The notes under the pieces were generated by a model, which was given only the letters and a program-made list of their open reading frames with translations, ran no database searches and was not told the DNA's origin. 64,000 nt of DNA from Nicotiana tabacum. Its lineage: Eukaryota; Streptophyta; Magnoliopsida; Solanales; Solanaceae. Location of the stretch: contig NC_134084.1 of assembly GCF_000715075.1 (NCBI RefSeq), forward strand, positions 96,328,411-96,392,410. The letters run 5' to 3'. Position numbers and translations under genes: made by a program. Positions 12,291 through 23,539 of the stretch are shown in pieces; within the stretch, counting starts at the first letter, position 1, and every line of letters begins with the position of its first letter.

Positions 12291-12570
12291 TTTGAATTGT
12301 CTTTGGACTTGGAGTCTGTACGTCCAGTCTTTCATGTGTCAATGCTCCATAAATGTATCAGAGATCCTTCCAGAATTGTGTTAGTTGACGACATTCAGGT
12401 CACATAGTAGCCATCATATGAAGAAACTCCCATTGCTATATTAGACGGACAAATTCGGAGATAGAAAAACTAAAGACATAGCTTCGGTGAAAGTACTTTG
12501 GAGAAACAATAATGTGGAAGATGTGACTTAGGAGGCCGAGGAAGACATGGAGAAGGATCCAACTGAGACG
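12291..12570 (+). pseudogene. Integrase C-terminus with chromodomain remnant
   Basis: Frame-broken segment with [12 protein letters not shown], then PSYEETPIAILDGQIR, then VKVLWRNNNVEDVT-stop-EAEEDME at about 12486-12555. The last block matches the chromodomain-like tail of Tekay/Del integrases, proposed to direct integration to heterochromatin. Here Trp in the expected TWEAEEDM motif is a TAG codon. The short tail then runs into the polypurine tract about 220 bp downstream. Confidence 0.7.
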
Positions 12571-12792
12571 TTATAATCATAAGGTACGTGTATAAATTCT
12601 TGTGTTGGTTATTGTCGTTGGTCATGTGAGGCCATTGTCATTATTGATAATTGTGATCCGGTATGGAGTTGGATTTTTAAGCTTATACAGGGAGATTTGG
12701 TACTAGTGTTGTTACAAAAGTCGACCCTGCCAAAGTTATATAAATCCCAGAGAGTTAAACATTCGAGGACGAATGTTTCTAAGGGGGAAAGA
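12571..12792 (+). promoter_or_regulatory. 3' UTR and polypurine tract
   Basis: The motif TTCGAGGACGAATGTTTCTA followed by AAGGGGGAAAGA (12781-12792) lies directly before the 3' LTR. This purine run would prime plus-strand DNA synthesis and is typical of Tekay-type elements. Confidence 0.85.
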
Positions 12793-14830
12793 TGTTATAT
12801 CTCGCGTTTTCGTACGTTAAAATTTCGTTTTCAGTTAACCGACGTAGACTCGGGGATGAGATCATCTTGATGTTAACGCATTTATGCTATTTATAACAAG
12901 CGATAAATAAGTGTTATGCAGGATAAAGGGGTACACAGATTAAAGAAAATGAGTTTCGTTGAAAGTGGCAAATTTGGAATAAAATACGGGTCGAGCGATA
13001 ATACCCAATAATTATGAACTAGTACCATGCAAGGTAACATATGACCACGGTAGTATAATATATAAAGTATATATGAATTATTTTAAAAATAAATAGATTT
13101 TTAAGTAATTTGTGGTAATTTTTAAATTATGTGGGTAATTGATTAATTAACGGGTTAGGAAATATTACCCAGTTAACTAATAAGTGGATAAATTAACAAA
13201 ATCACCCCCCACCCCAAAGAGAAACGTGGCAACCCCCGCCCCCTTTAGTCTAAGGTGACTCATTGTTCACCTTTACATGTGTCATAAAAGTTTTAAAAGG
13301 CTAGTTTACAAGTCGTATGAAAGGAAGACTCTTGTGATTATTATCCAAACATTCTGCCTTTGGCTTTTTAACCAACAACGTGAGAAAGCAGAATGATTTT
13401 CAAAAATTTCAAGCATTCAAGCATTAAAATCCTTAGCCAACCTTTGTTCAAAAACATTAGAAGCCAGATTCATCCAATTTCAATTTCAATCCAAGCCAAA
13501 AACGCTAGAAGCAGATCCAAGTACAAATTTCGTTCAAGAATTTCGTAGAAGCAGATTCGTTCAAATAATTCAAAAAACAGGTATGTTAAGGTCCTCCCTT
13601 CTTTCTTTTGGCATGGTCCAAATTATATGGAAGAAACGAGCAAACGCACAGTTTCCATAAATTACTCAATTCATAGAAATATTAGGGGTATCTATATTCT
13701 TGATTCCCCATGTGAATTATTATTATTACCTTCTGTTCATGGGTTCCAGAAAAATACGTATTTGATAATGTTTATCTGAAAGGCATATTAATTTTTATGG
13801 CGTTCCAAGAAAATTTTATTAACGCATTTCTTATGCATTTCATGCATTTATACATGTATATTGACCCATGACCAGATGGCGTTATATACGCGCATATATG
13901 CATATTATATTTATATGGGATACGGGAAAAAGGTTACAGCATTATATATGCACCATCACCGGATCAACTGGTATATGATGATGATGTTGTCCACAATGGT
14001 TGAAATATGACTCAGACGGCATTATATACGTGTATATGTGTATGTATATGTATATGGGATATAGGAAGAGGTTATGGCATACGCACCACCACATGATCAG
14101 CTAGTATATATTGATGATGTGCCACAGTGGCCGAGATGATATGATGGGATGCCCTCAGTGGCTTGATGATATTATATACACCCATACCTATACATGACAC
14201 AATATTTATACGCATGTGCATAACGTTATAAACGTTTTAGAATTTACAAAGTTATTCAGATTTAAAGAGATGTTTCTATATTCCATGATTCATCTATGTC
14301 TGTTACGTACTAATTTTCATGCCTTACATACTCAGTATATTTCTCATAATGACGCCCTATTTCACGGGGCCTACTTTTCATGCCCGCAGTAGCAGGTAAG
14401 CAAGCTGACGATCCCCCTCCTTAGGATCCCCGATCAGCGAGAGTTGGTGTGCTCCACTTAATCCGGAGCTGCTTTGGTTTTGATACGATACATTTGTATA
14501 TATGTATATGTATATGAGTATGACGTGGCTCAGTCCCGTCTTTGTACAACTATGTATCTATTAGATCTGTAGACAGTATGTCTAGTTGGGTTGCATGTGG
14601 CCTTGACAGCTTTTAGTTTTGGATGTGTAGTTGTCTATAGAAGCTTTGCTGGCTCGCCTACTGTATCCTGCCGGTATACGTACATATGCCTTGAAGGTAG
14701 GTTTCCTTCTTGTATGTTATTTTTGTAACTCAGCAGATGTTATTCAGGCTCATATCTTAGACACATGCTTGGGGGTGTTTGATAGGTGGGACTCAGGCAC
14801 CCGTCGCGGCCCATCAGTTTAGGTCGTGAA
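12793..14830 (+). repeat. 3' LTR of the 5906-14830 element
   Basis: Begins TGTTATATCTCGCG and ends near GGTCGTGA, where the terminal CA is mutated. It matches 5906-7924 throughout with scattered substitutions and small indels, including the duplicated block with GCGTTATATACGC palindromes (about 13875-14160). The differences between the two LTRs indicate an old insertion. Confidence 0.88.
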
Positions 14831-15249
14831 AATGGTATTCTAGACCAGATGCTTTTTTTACACAGGAGTATAGAGGGTGGTCCTAAGTTTTTTAGCTTAT
14901 AGGATCATTCCATGCAATGCTTTGCAACTCCCTCAAGTCGGGGTTTTACTCATACCATTAGCGCATGGGATATCATTTTCTTTACCACCCATTTACTATC
15001 TTCAAGTTGTTACTTAATCGCACTAATTGATTCTAAACCGTACCTTATGCGTGCACTACTCGTCCCTTACTTATGGTCCTGGAGGTATTTAGGACTTCTA
15101 TTTAGGGTGGTTCTAGATTGACCTATGTTGCTTAAAATGAGAAAACGCTAGGCTACAAACAAAAATTCAGATAGGACTTCATGCAAAGAACAAATAGGGG
15201 CTCACATTGACCTCCACAAGTAGACAGCAAATGAACGCAACTAAATTAG
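14831..15249. other. Unassigned sequence between the Tekay element and the Ogre-type LTR
   Basis: No gene or repeat recognised. The first bases (AATGGTATTCTAGACCAG) loosely resemble a degraded primer site following the LTR. The remainder may be Ogre leader continuing from 5905, but I could not establish homology. Short frames at 14631-14822 and 14912-15121 have no recognisable motifs. Confidence 0.3.
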
Positions 15250-15264
15250 CAAATTTTGTTAATT

Positions 15265-16150
15265 GAGGATCCTATAGGCAGGATATCTAGATGAGCAGAA
15301 CAGAATATAAAGAAGCAGTTTACTAAGGCGAGCATCGGGACCTACTGGTTTGCCTAATAATTTTCATGAAGCTTTGAATCTGGGCATTTTCAGGCAATAA
15401 GATATCGCAGTTTTTAGGCCCAGAATCATTAGCAATCCCTACAGATCTTATCTAAGTGATAACCCAAAATTGGTCAAACTCAGAACTTGTTGATAGAGTC
15501 CTATAGGCATGGTTTCTGCGAGTTATTTAATTATAGACCTATAATATTGTTTCTAAGTGACTTACTGATTTTAACCCATAATGGTAAGTTTTATCCCTTT
15601 TAGATCCTACAGGCATACTTTCTAATTTGCAGAATTGATTTAACTCCTATAGACATGATCTTTAAGTGTTGACTTAATTTAAACCTCCATAAGCATGGTT
15701 TCTAAGTTCACAAACTGATTTTACCATATAGGCATGACATCTATTAGTTTAAATCCTATAGACATGATTTCTAGGTTTTGAAACTAATTCCTTTTATTTC
15801 TATAGGCATGGTATCTAAGTTGAAACTATTTTTTTTTAATTTTCTATAGCCATGGCATCTATTAATCATACGTGGGCAGAATTTTAATTAACTTGCCAGG
15901 AAGGTTATTATTCAAAAAGATAGAATCATATAGACATGGCCACTAATGCATGTAAATTATAAAATGTGCACGGATCCTATGAACATGATTTCTAATGCAA
16001 GGGGTCTATAAACAGGATTTCAAGTATGCGAGTAAAACACATAACAAAATAATTAGAAATTCCTATAGGCAGGATCCCTAAACAAGTAGTAGCATTCACA
16101 TGATTCAATCAACATAATAAATATATAGGCAGGATTTCTACCCAAGTTTA
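15265..16150. repeat. Field of degenerate TATAGGCATGATTTCTAA repeats
   Basis: About 15 imperfect copies of a roughly 20-bp unit, consensus CCTATAGGCATGATTTCTAA, at irregular 30-60 bp intervals (for example 15271, 15501, 15602, 15646, 15727, 15757, 15802, 15843, 16060, 16122). The spacers are unrelated to each other, so it is not a simple tandem repeat. Confidence 0.7.
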
Positions 16151-16368
16151 AAGACATAAGAAAAAACCCCCTGATTTTACTAACAAGCCCCAAATCTATT
16201 TATTACAGAGAATATTACAACCCAAAATGAATAAATTACATAACAATATCTATTACACCATAGGGAGCCTTAGCAGGCCCAATATAAACTTGGGAACCAG
16301 GCCTTCAAATAAAGCAATTTTGAAGCATAAAGGAGGATCCATCCATGGCACATAGGATTAGGTTCCTA

Positions 16369-16520
16369 GTGTGTCAAATTCCCAAGGGCCTCAGGGACCC
16401 CAGGCAATGCTCACACTAGGACCACACTTAAAGAAACAATTCATAAAAGATTGGAAGACCAGCCGCAATGTGTCAGAGTTCAAAGGAGTCTCAAGGACCC
16501 TAGGCAGTGCTCACGCTAGG
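16369..16520. repeat. 100-bp period duplication in the Ogre-type LTR
   Basis: Two related 52-bp segments, 16369-16420 and 16469-16520, each containing TGTGTCA, then GGACCC.AGGCA.TGCTCAC and CTAGG, offset by 100 bp. The rest of the unit is less similar. Confidence 0.6.
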
Positions 16521-17197
16521 GATGGTAGGAACCTAAATATCTAAGAGTAGAAGTTTGAAAGCCAGTACATAGAGGGTAAGAGGGGAAATGTTTAGACACC
16601 GGTACATACAGAATAGCACCAGAACTGCACCAAGGAACAAACAGAATTCATGTTCAGCATATAGTTCGAACAAGTTTGCATTTTGATTAGGCTAGATACT
16701 AATATTAAAAAACCATGGCTTAAGTACAAAAACAATTAGTAAACAAACATGACACATGAATTAGCCACACATTGATCACATGTTTCTAGCAAAGTTCAGA
16801 ACAGGAACTAAATTAGGAAGAGTTTCATATTATTGAAGATAGCTTAGCTTAATAGCATCACTAAGTGGAATCGGGCAGTCACATAGCAAACAGAATCATG
16901 TTGCAATTTGAAATAAAATAATTGAATAAAGCATATAGAATAGAATGGAATACTAGGAGTTAAGGCATACCAGTCGAGAAGAAAGCAAATAGGAATGCAA
17001 CAGTAGCCAAATTTTAGAGAGTTAGGCCTTGGCTTTTAGCCGGCCAAATAGTGCAGAAACCAGAACAATAGAACAAAGAGAGAACTTAAGTTTTTTAGAA
17101 ACGGAAAGTTTTAAAGTTGTGAAGTTGTTTAGTGAAGAATTTATTTCTCAATGGGTTCTAAAGCGTATCCGTGTTTAAAATCAGGGCAAGGGAAGGG

Positions 17198-17210
17198 TTT
17201 TTATAGCATA
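17198..17210 (-). promoter_or_regulatory. Candidate TATA box of the Ogre-type LTR
   Basis: The minus strand reads TATGCTATAAAAA, a good plant TATA box, about 1.5 kb inside the LTR start at 18699. The downstream sequence is CCCTTCCCTTGCCC. This would place the U3/R boundary near 17165 on the minus strand. Inferred from sequence only. Confidence 0.45.
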
Positions 17211-18699
17211 CAATAGAGTAAAATAAATATGGTATGAAAATTAATTACACACAAATAAGGTCAACATCAATCAATTAAGACGCTAGAATCAAATAAGTAC
17301 CACTTAATTTAAGGAAAATCCCACATGAAATCAATCAGTAGCTAAGAATGAGGTTAAACAAAGTAATAACTAATTTCGAAATCAACTAGGAGTCGGTAAC
17401 ACAAAATCAGCCAGTAGTACAGGTATAAAAATAAGGTAAGAACAAGTAAGAACTTAATAAGGAAATACAGGTACTAAATTCAAACCTAAATTTAGGCAAG
17501 TAAATCAATTAATACTTTAATTGACAGAGCCAAGGTAAATGGGCAAGAACAGTAGAATAAATGGCCAAATAATCGAAACCCTAGGAACCAAAGACAAATA
17601 TATGTAGCCTAATTAAATTAATTAAAAACAATCATTTGAATAAGTAAATAAAAATTAGAGATGAAAATAATTAAATGTTTAAAACATTTTATGTAGAAAT
17701 GCAATAGAACCAAAACCCTAGCTTTTTAGGGTAAATGAAATCGGTCAACAATAATAGTAAAAGCAAAATATTTTAAGGGAAAAATTCCAAACAAACACAA
17801 AATCGCTCTAGATCTAAAGAGATCTAAACGGATTCAAACAGAAATAGCTAGATTCATGAAAATAGACAAAAGCAAATTAAATTTGGTTTGAACCAGAGAT
17901 TTGGAACCATAAAAATACCAAAACATTCGTGCTTACAGATTTTGGAGTGAACATAGAGGGAATAGTCAAGAAAAGAGAAACTTTGAACTAGATTTGGTTT
18001 GAGTCCTTGAGATGCATATCAAGCAACATGAAAATCATACAACAAGTAGAGAGATGAGGTTGGATAAGGCATGAAACCGAAGGAAAACCTCATGAATCAA
18101 GGGGGATTTGTAACGGAGGTCTAGGGTTAGAGGGGGTGTGAGATAGAGAAGAGCTGAGAGAAGGGATCTAGAGACGACAGGTTGGGGGGAAATGAGGGTA
18201 GAGTTTAGTATTAGTATTATTAAAAAAGAAAGGTCGATCTTGGACCTTTGATCTTCTGAGATGAACGACCAGTATTAATTTTAGGCTAGGGTGGGTTATT
18301 TGACGGGTAGGGTAGTTGGGTTTGGGTATTAGGTTATGGGTTAGGATAATTGGGTTGACTAGTTATTGGGATGGAGTCTAAAAATTTAATTGAAGAGAGG
18401 TTATGTTTTAAATACCCTTTTAATTTAATAAAATAATTTATAAATGATAAAAATGTCATTTATGCATGAAAATGATTAAAAATAATTACTTAATATTATA
18501 AAAATATAAAAAGTCATTTTTTATATTAGATGATATAATTATGCATATATATGGGCTATTATAGCCAAATTGCGCAATTCTAGCCTTAAAATACAAATGT
18601 AATTATAAATATTTGTGCATGTTTGTATATGCCTGTGCACTATTTTTAAAAATATATATGCATACTTAAAATATATGAGGGAAAAATTGGATATCAACA

Positions 18700-18712
18700 G
18701 CTGCCCCTCTTT
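18700..18712 (-). promoter_or_regulatory. Ogre-type polypurine tract
   Basis: Minus strand AAAGAGGGGCAGC directly precedes the LTR start TGTTGATAT. This is the plus-strand priming site and fixes both orientation and LTR edge. Confidence 0.75.
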
Positions 18713-19469
18713 ACTTGGTAAGGATGAAAGAGTTATCGGGTAAAGAAATGATGACCGATTTTGACAGAATGGGATGTTTTGTAAAATATAGGCCACACCC
18801 TGGTCTCTGAGCTACCTATATAATTAGGCCATGTATAGTTCTGGACTCAACGGTGAATGAAACCGATGGAATTGTTATAGGAATGACCGTATGTTTTGAT
18901 TCTTTTGGGTAAGACAGTACCGCATGGGTTTATGCTGAGTCATGAATATGAATCTGAAATGTAATGGATGTATCACAGGGTAGGTATCTGAATGGTCATG
19001 GAGTAAATGCAAGTAATTGATGAGAATCAGTTACGTTTGAAATAACAAAAAGGTAAAAATGGTATGAGTGGAAACCAAAGCGAAGGTTGCTCCTATTCGA
19101 AGACCGGTTACCTCCTGGATTTCCTGCAAAACTTAAAACAAGATGCATGAAAATATATAGATTACTGCGAGAATTTAAACATGATGCAAATTCTCTTTGG
19201 ACCATGAAGGTTGTCTTTGGTTAGTGAAGATGACGACCTTAGACCATGACGTCCCGGGCCATGAATCATGAGATAAGGGATTCACAGGCCATGAAATGAT
19301 GTTCTCGGGCCTTGAGAATGGTGCTTTTGAACCATGACGCCTTTGAATAATGATGTGTAGTATTGAGATATCCTCAGGCCATGACATGGTGTCTTCAGGA
19401 TATGAGGATGATACCTTCGGACTATGACACCTTCGGATAGAGGCATGATGATGGATCATATAAGCAAAC
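18713..19469 (-). other. Ogre/Tat 3' UTR, repeat-containing
   Basis: Non-coding interior of the element to the right of the LTR. From about 19200 to 19450 a unit of some 30-50 bp built on CCATGAC, TTCGG and ATGA recurs imperfectly. Short frames at 18539-18796, 18996-19205 and 19175-19471 have repeat-like or unrecognised products, and I do not consider them genes. The pol genes expected further right are missing because Athila sequence begins at 19981. Confidence 0.55.
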
Positions 19470-19980
19470 AAGACAGAGCTTAGTCTTGCATGGAATCAGG
19501 ACAATGCTTAGCTCCGGAAAAGGCAAAATAGTGCTAGTTTTTAGATAGTGTAACATTTAGCATTACAAGGAAAGGCAGAGCTTAGCCTTATGCAATTGGG
19601 GAGGCATGGCTTAGCCTCATGCAAGGAGAGGAGACAATGCTTACTCTCATGCAGTGGAAAGTAGTGCTTAGCCTTATGCAAATAGGGAGGCAGGGCTTAG
19701 CCTCATGCAAGAAAGGGAGACAATGCTTAGTCTTATGCAATAGAAGGCAGTGCTTAGCTTTATGCAAATAAGGAGGCAGGGCTTAGCCTCATGCAAGAAA
19801 GGGAGACAATACTTAGTCTCATGCAAGAAAAGGGAGACAATGCTTAGTCTTATGCAAGGAAAGGTAGTGCTTAGCTTTATGCAAATAGGGATGCAGGGCT
19901 TAGCCTCATGCAAGAAAAGGGAGGCAGGGCTTAGCCTCATGCAAGATTTGAGTCAGAGCTTAGTCTCATGCAAAGAGAAG
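19470..19980. repeat. Satellite-like array of GCTTAGCCTCATGCAA units
   Basis: About 16 imperfect copies of a 28-32 bp unit, consensus GGCAGGGCTTAGCCTCATGC plus a purine-rich spacer, between 19470 and 19980. Reading frames on both strands (minus 19674-19940, plus 19750-19992) are products of the repeat. Tat/Ogre 3' UTRs are known from legumes to carry variable tandem repeats of this sort that can seed satellites. Confidence 0.85.
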
Positions 19981-21120
19981 GTTCAAAGGTGAAACATTGC
20001 AAGAAATGTGGAAGAGGTTCAAAGGTATGCTGGTTAAATGTCCACATCATGACATTCCAAATCAGATGTTGAGGCAAAGGATCTATATGGGATTGGTAGA
20101 CAACATGAAGACCAATGTGGATGCTTCAGCGGGTGGAGTATTTTTTAGCAAATCATTCAGGGAATGCAAGGTCTTACTTGATCAAATGGCTCAAAACTGA
20201 GAATGGATGACAATGGACTCTACAATCACTTATGTAGTCCACTCAACAGCTTTAGACCCAAACAACTCCATGGCTGAGAATATAGCTACGACAATGATGC
20301 AATTGAGTATCCTAACAAAAAATCTTGATGAGTCAGTCTAGAAGAAGGTCCACATAGTTGACATGACAAATGGAGGATTATGCACACCATGCATTAATCG
20401 GCCATATATGTGCTCATGGAGTAGTGAAAGTGACAATCAGAACTATCAAGAGAATATGAACTATGTGGTCGCCAGAGACAAGGTGGTCAGACTTGGGGAC
20501 ATCAGAATCAACAATACAGGCCACCACAACAGCAGTACAACAATAATAATAATCCTGGAGCTGCACGACCACAAGGTCTAGTTGTGCCTTATCGAAGGCA
20601 ACAAGGGTACAATTAGCACAATCAGTAACTAGCTTATCAACAATCTCAACAGCAACAAATAGTGTTATAAGAGGATGGGTTGTTTGAAATAAAAGGAATG
20701 TTGCAACAACTCATTGAGTCTAGCAGTAAAATGGAAGAAAAGGTCTACCAGATGCAAGAAAAGGTAGTATCACACGACTCAACTATCAAGAACATTGAGA
20801 TTCAACTAGGGCAAATATCCATGGCCCTTAACAATCGCCCTCAAGGGACATTACATGCGGACACACATGTTAACCCGAAAGAATAGGGCCCGAAGAAGTT
20901 GATGGCTGTTAGTCTGAGAAATGGTAGAGACCTTGATATAGAGCAAGAAATTGCTCGTGGAAGCCGACCAACCGAGATACTCGTACCTGTATCAATTGAG
21001 GTAGATGAGTCAACAAAGCTGACAAAAGTAAGAATCCAACCAGCCCAGGAGGAAAAAACAAGGAAAAAGAGTTTGAAAAAAGGGCTGAGGAAGTGCAAGA
21101 GAAGGCATTAGAAAAAGTAC
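19981..21120 (+). pseudogene. Athila gag, N-terminally truncated
   Basis: Begins mid-domain with ETLQEMWKRFKGMLVKCPHH (19991-20050), the Athila capsid segment, and continues through MTNVDASAGGVFFSKSF-like sequence to a stop at about 20198. A second frame follows: a helical region at 20680-20886 with EIKGMLQQLIESSSKMEEKV and LGQISMALNNRPQGT, then the gag/protease linker with LRNGRDLD near 20915 and a Lys/Glu-rich stretch. The first part of the capsid is absent because the element is truncated at the junction with the Ogre repeat array. Several stops and frameshifts interrupt it. Confidence 0.8.
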
Positions 21121-21179
21121 TCACGTAGGATCAAACTCAAGTCACAGGAAAGAAGTGACCTCCAGCATCCTTCCCATAT

Positions 21180-21833
21180 AGATTGGACAAATATCAGAAG
21201 GATGAGCAGTATAAGAAATTCATGGAGATGTTGAAGCAAATCCAAGTGAACATTCTATTGATTGACGACTTGAGGGAGATGCCTGGGTATGTAAAAATGA
21301 TGAAGGACTTGATGTATTGCAAGTTTGGCTTTTAAGACTTGGCCACTATTACACTAACTCAGACATGTAGTGCTGTCGTGATGAGACCCATAGCTGAGAA
21401 GTTGTCCAACCCAGGGAGTTTCACAATCCCATGCACAATAGGGAGCTATGCTTTTGCTAAAGAATTGTGTTATTTGGGGACGAACATAAACTTGATGCCC
21501 TTGGCTATATATAAAAGGTTAGGCATTGGAAGAGTAAGACCCACATCTATGTTACTATAGTTAGCTGACCGAATGGTAAAGAGGCCATCAGGTATACTTG
21601 ATGATGTATTGGTGCAGGTTGGAAAGTTTGTGTTTCTGGCAAATTTTGTCATTATGGACTGCCGGGTTGACGAGGAGATCCCCATAATTATGGGAAGGCC
21701 ATTCTTGTCCACTGGTAGAGCTCTAATTGATTGTGAAACTGGGGGGCTAAATATGATACTAAATGATGAAAAGATAACGTTCAATGTGCAGAAGTCTATG
21801 CGGCGACCTAGTAATTTTCTAACTGCTCTCTGA
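21180..21833 (+). pseudogene. Athila retropepsin
   Basis: Protease of the Athila polyprotein. Upstream is [24 protein letters not shown] sequence (21171-21240), the usual lead-in. The active-site block reads [20 protein letters not shown]: the catalytic Asp expected after LC is Tyr (TAT at 21471-21473), so it could not work. A TAG at 21558-21560 replaces Gln in the L-Q-LADR motif, a C-to-T change at a CAG codon. The second conserved block [18 protein letters not shown] is intact near 21675-21735. The open frame ends at a stop near 21831. Confidence 0.88.
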
Positions 21834-21841
21834 TAGAAGCT

Positions 21842-23530
21842 ATGGATGTGATTTTGGAGGAGGAATATGAGGCTTTGAACGCAAAAAGCCCTCTAGCAGC
21901 CTGCCTCACGAACTTAGAAGAGGTAGAGGGTGAGGACTTGGTAGAGTGGGTTTTGGCCATTGAAGGCCAGGGGTACTGGAAAAGAGAGCTCGAATCCGAG
22001 CCCTTACACTTTGAAGAACGAAAGACCGCTTCAGCTAAGCCATCAATTGAAGAGCCACCATAGTTGGAGCCGTCTCACATCATGTATGCTTTTTTGAGAC
22101 CTAACTCAACTTTACCTATTATTATCTCATCTAGTTTGTTAGATGTGCAGGTAGAACAGCTTTTGCTGGTGTTAGTGGAGTGCAAAACTGCAATTGGTTG
22201 GACCATCATAGATATTAAGGGTATCAGCCCGGCCTTTTGTATACATAAGATTCTACTGGAATATGGGCACAAACCTTCTAGAGAACATCAAAGAAGGATG
22301 AACCCTAACATGAAATAAGTGGTAAAGAAAGAAGTGATCAAGTGGTTAGATGCGGGAGTCATCTTCCCCATCTCTGACAGTAACTAGGCCAGTCTAGTTC
22401 AGTGTGTGCTAAAGAAAGGTGGAATGACAGTGGTGCAAAATAAGAACAACGAGCTGATCTAAACAAGAACAGTCACGGGATGGCGAAGTTGTATGGACTG
22501 CAAAAATTGAACAAGGCCACCTGAAAAGACCATTTTCCACTACCATTCATTGATCAGATGCTAGACAGATTAGCGGGAAGGTCCCATTTTTGCTTCCTAG
22601 ATAGATACTCGGGGTATAATTAGATCTCTATTGCCCCGGAGGATAGAGAGAAAACATTCTTCACCTAACCATATGGAATCTATGCCTTTCAGAGAATTCT
22701 GTTTGGCCTATGCAACGCACCCGCCATATTCCAAAAGTGCATGATGGCCATCTTCACAGATATGGTGGAGGAAATAATGGAAGTTTTCATGGATGACTTA
22801 TTAATGGTGGGGAACGCATTCGATGATTTCCTTATGAACTTGAAAAGATTAGTGAAGAGGTGTATGGAGACTAATATGGTATTAAAATGGGAAAAATGCC
22901 ATTTCATGGTACAGGAAGGTATAGTCTTGGGGAACCTAGTGTTAAGTAAGGACATTGAGATGGATCGTGCAAAGGTTGATGTAATAGAAAAGTTTTCACC
23001 ACCTACTTTCATCAAGGCAATAAGAAGTTTCCTTGGCCACGCCGACTTCTATAGGCGGTTTATAAAAGATTTTTCAAAAATTGTTAACCCTTTGTGTAAA
23101 TTGCTTGAAAAAGATCACTCTTTTGTGTTTTCTAATAACTGCAGGGTAGCTTTTATGGAATTGAAGAAGAGGTTGGTGATTACACCTATCATAGTTGCGC
23201 CTAATTGGGAGCAACCATTTGAGCTGATGTGTGATGCAAGCGACTATGCTGTGGGAGCAGTTCTTGGGCAGCAAAAAGATAAAGTCATGCATCTAATCTA
23301 CTACGTAAGTAGAACCTTGAGTGGTGCCCAACTAAATTACACACTAACCGAGAAGGAGATGCTAGCAGTGGTGTTCACATTTGACATTCAGGTCATACCT
23401 AATAGGCTCGAAGGTAATATTTTATACTGACCATGCTGCTTTCAATTACTTAATTGAGAAGAAGGAGTCAAAGCTGCGCTTGATTCTATGGGTGGTACTA
23501 CTGCAAGAATTTGCCTTACAAATCCGTGAC
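21842..23530 (+). pseudogene. Athila reverse transcriptase and RNase H
   Basis: Starts with the acidic pre-RT linker (21842-22063), then RT. Early RT is fragmented: KTAIGWTIIDIKGISPAFC (22180-22240) is clear, followed by many stops to 22700. From 22741 one open frame of 229 codons holds VFMDDLLMVG with the catalytic F-M-D-D at about 22786-22797, KCHFMVQEGIVLG, FLGHADFYRRFIKDFSKI, and then RNase H: PFELMCDASDYAVGAVLGQ and [14 protein letters not shown]. Catalytic Asp residues of both enzymes are present. The frame breaks at about 23430 before the DH.AL block and resumes with DQKG-like sequence damaged by stops. Confidence 0.88.
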
Positions 23531-23539
23531 TAAAAGGGA

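Larger units (their letters stand above)
5906..14830 (+). mobile_element. Tekay/Del-like Ty3/gypsy element with two LTRs (decayed)
   Basis: An 8.9-kb LTR retrotransposon: 5' LTR 5906-7924, primer site, gag remnant, protease remnant, RT, RNase H, integrase, chromodomain remnant, polypurine tract and 3' LTR 12793-14830. Domain order (protease-RT-RNase H-integrase-chromodomain) and a tRNA-Met-like primer site fit the Tekay/Del chromovirus lineage. The interior is only about 4.9 kb, so most of gag has been lost, and pol holds many stops and frameshifts. I could not find a matching target-site duplication: the left flank reads GGACA and the right flank AATGG. It appears to sit in the leader of the Tat/Ogre element on its left. 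Confidence 0.85.
15250..18699 (-). repeat. Ogre/Tat-type long LTR (left boundary unresolved)
   Basis: On the minus strand the LTR begins at 18699 with TGTTGATATCCAATTTTTCC and is preceded by a polypurine tract (18700-18712), as expected for the 3' LTR of an element whose interior lies to the right. The sequence leftward is non-coding and AT-rich, with a TATA-like box, a 100-bp duplication and a degenerate repeat field. At roughly 3.4 kb it would suit Ogre elements, whose LTRs are long. I could not identify the other LTR end or a primer site, so the left edge is a guess at the limit of the repeat field. Confidence 0.6.

Noticed and set aside
19674..19992. Repetitive frames on both strands
   Set aside because: By-products of the GCTTAGCCTCATGCAA array.
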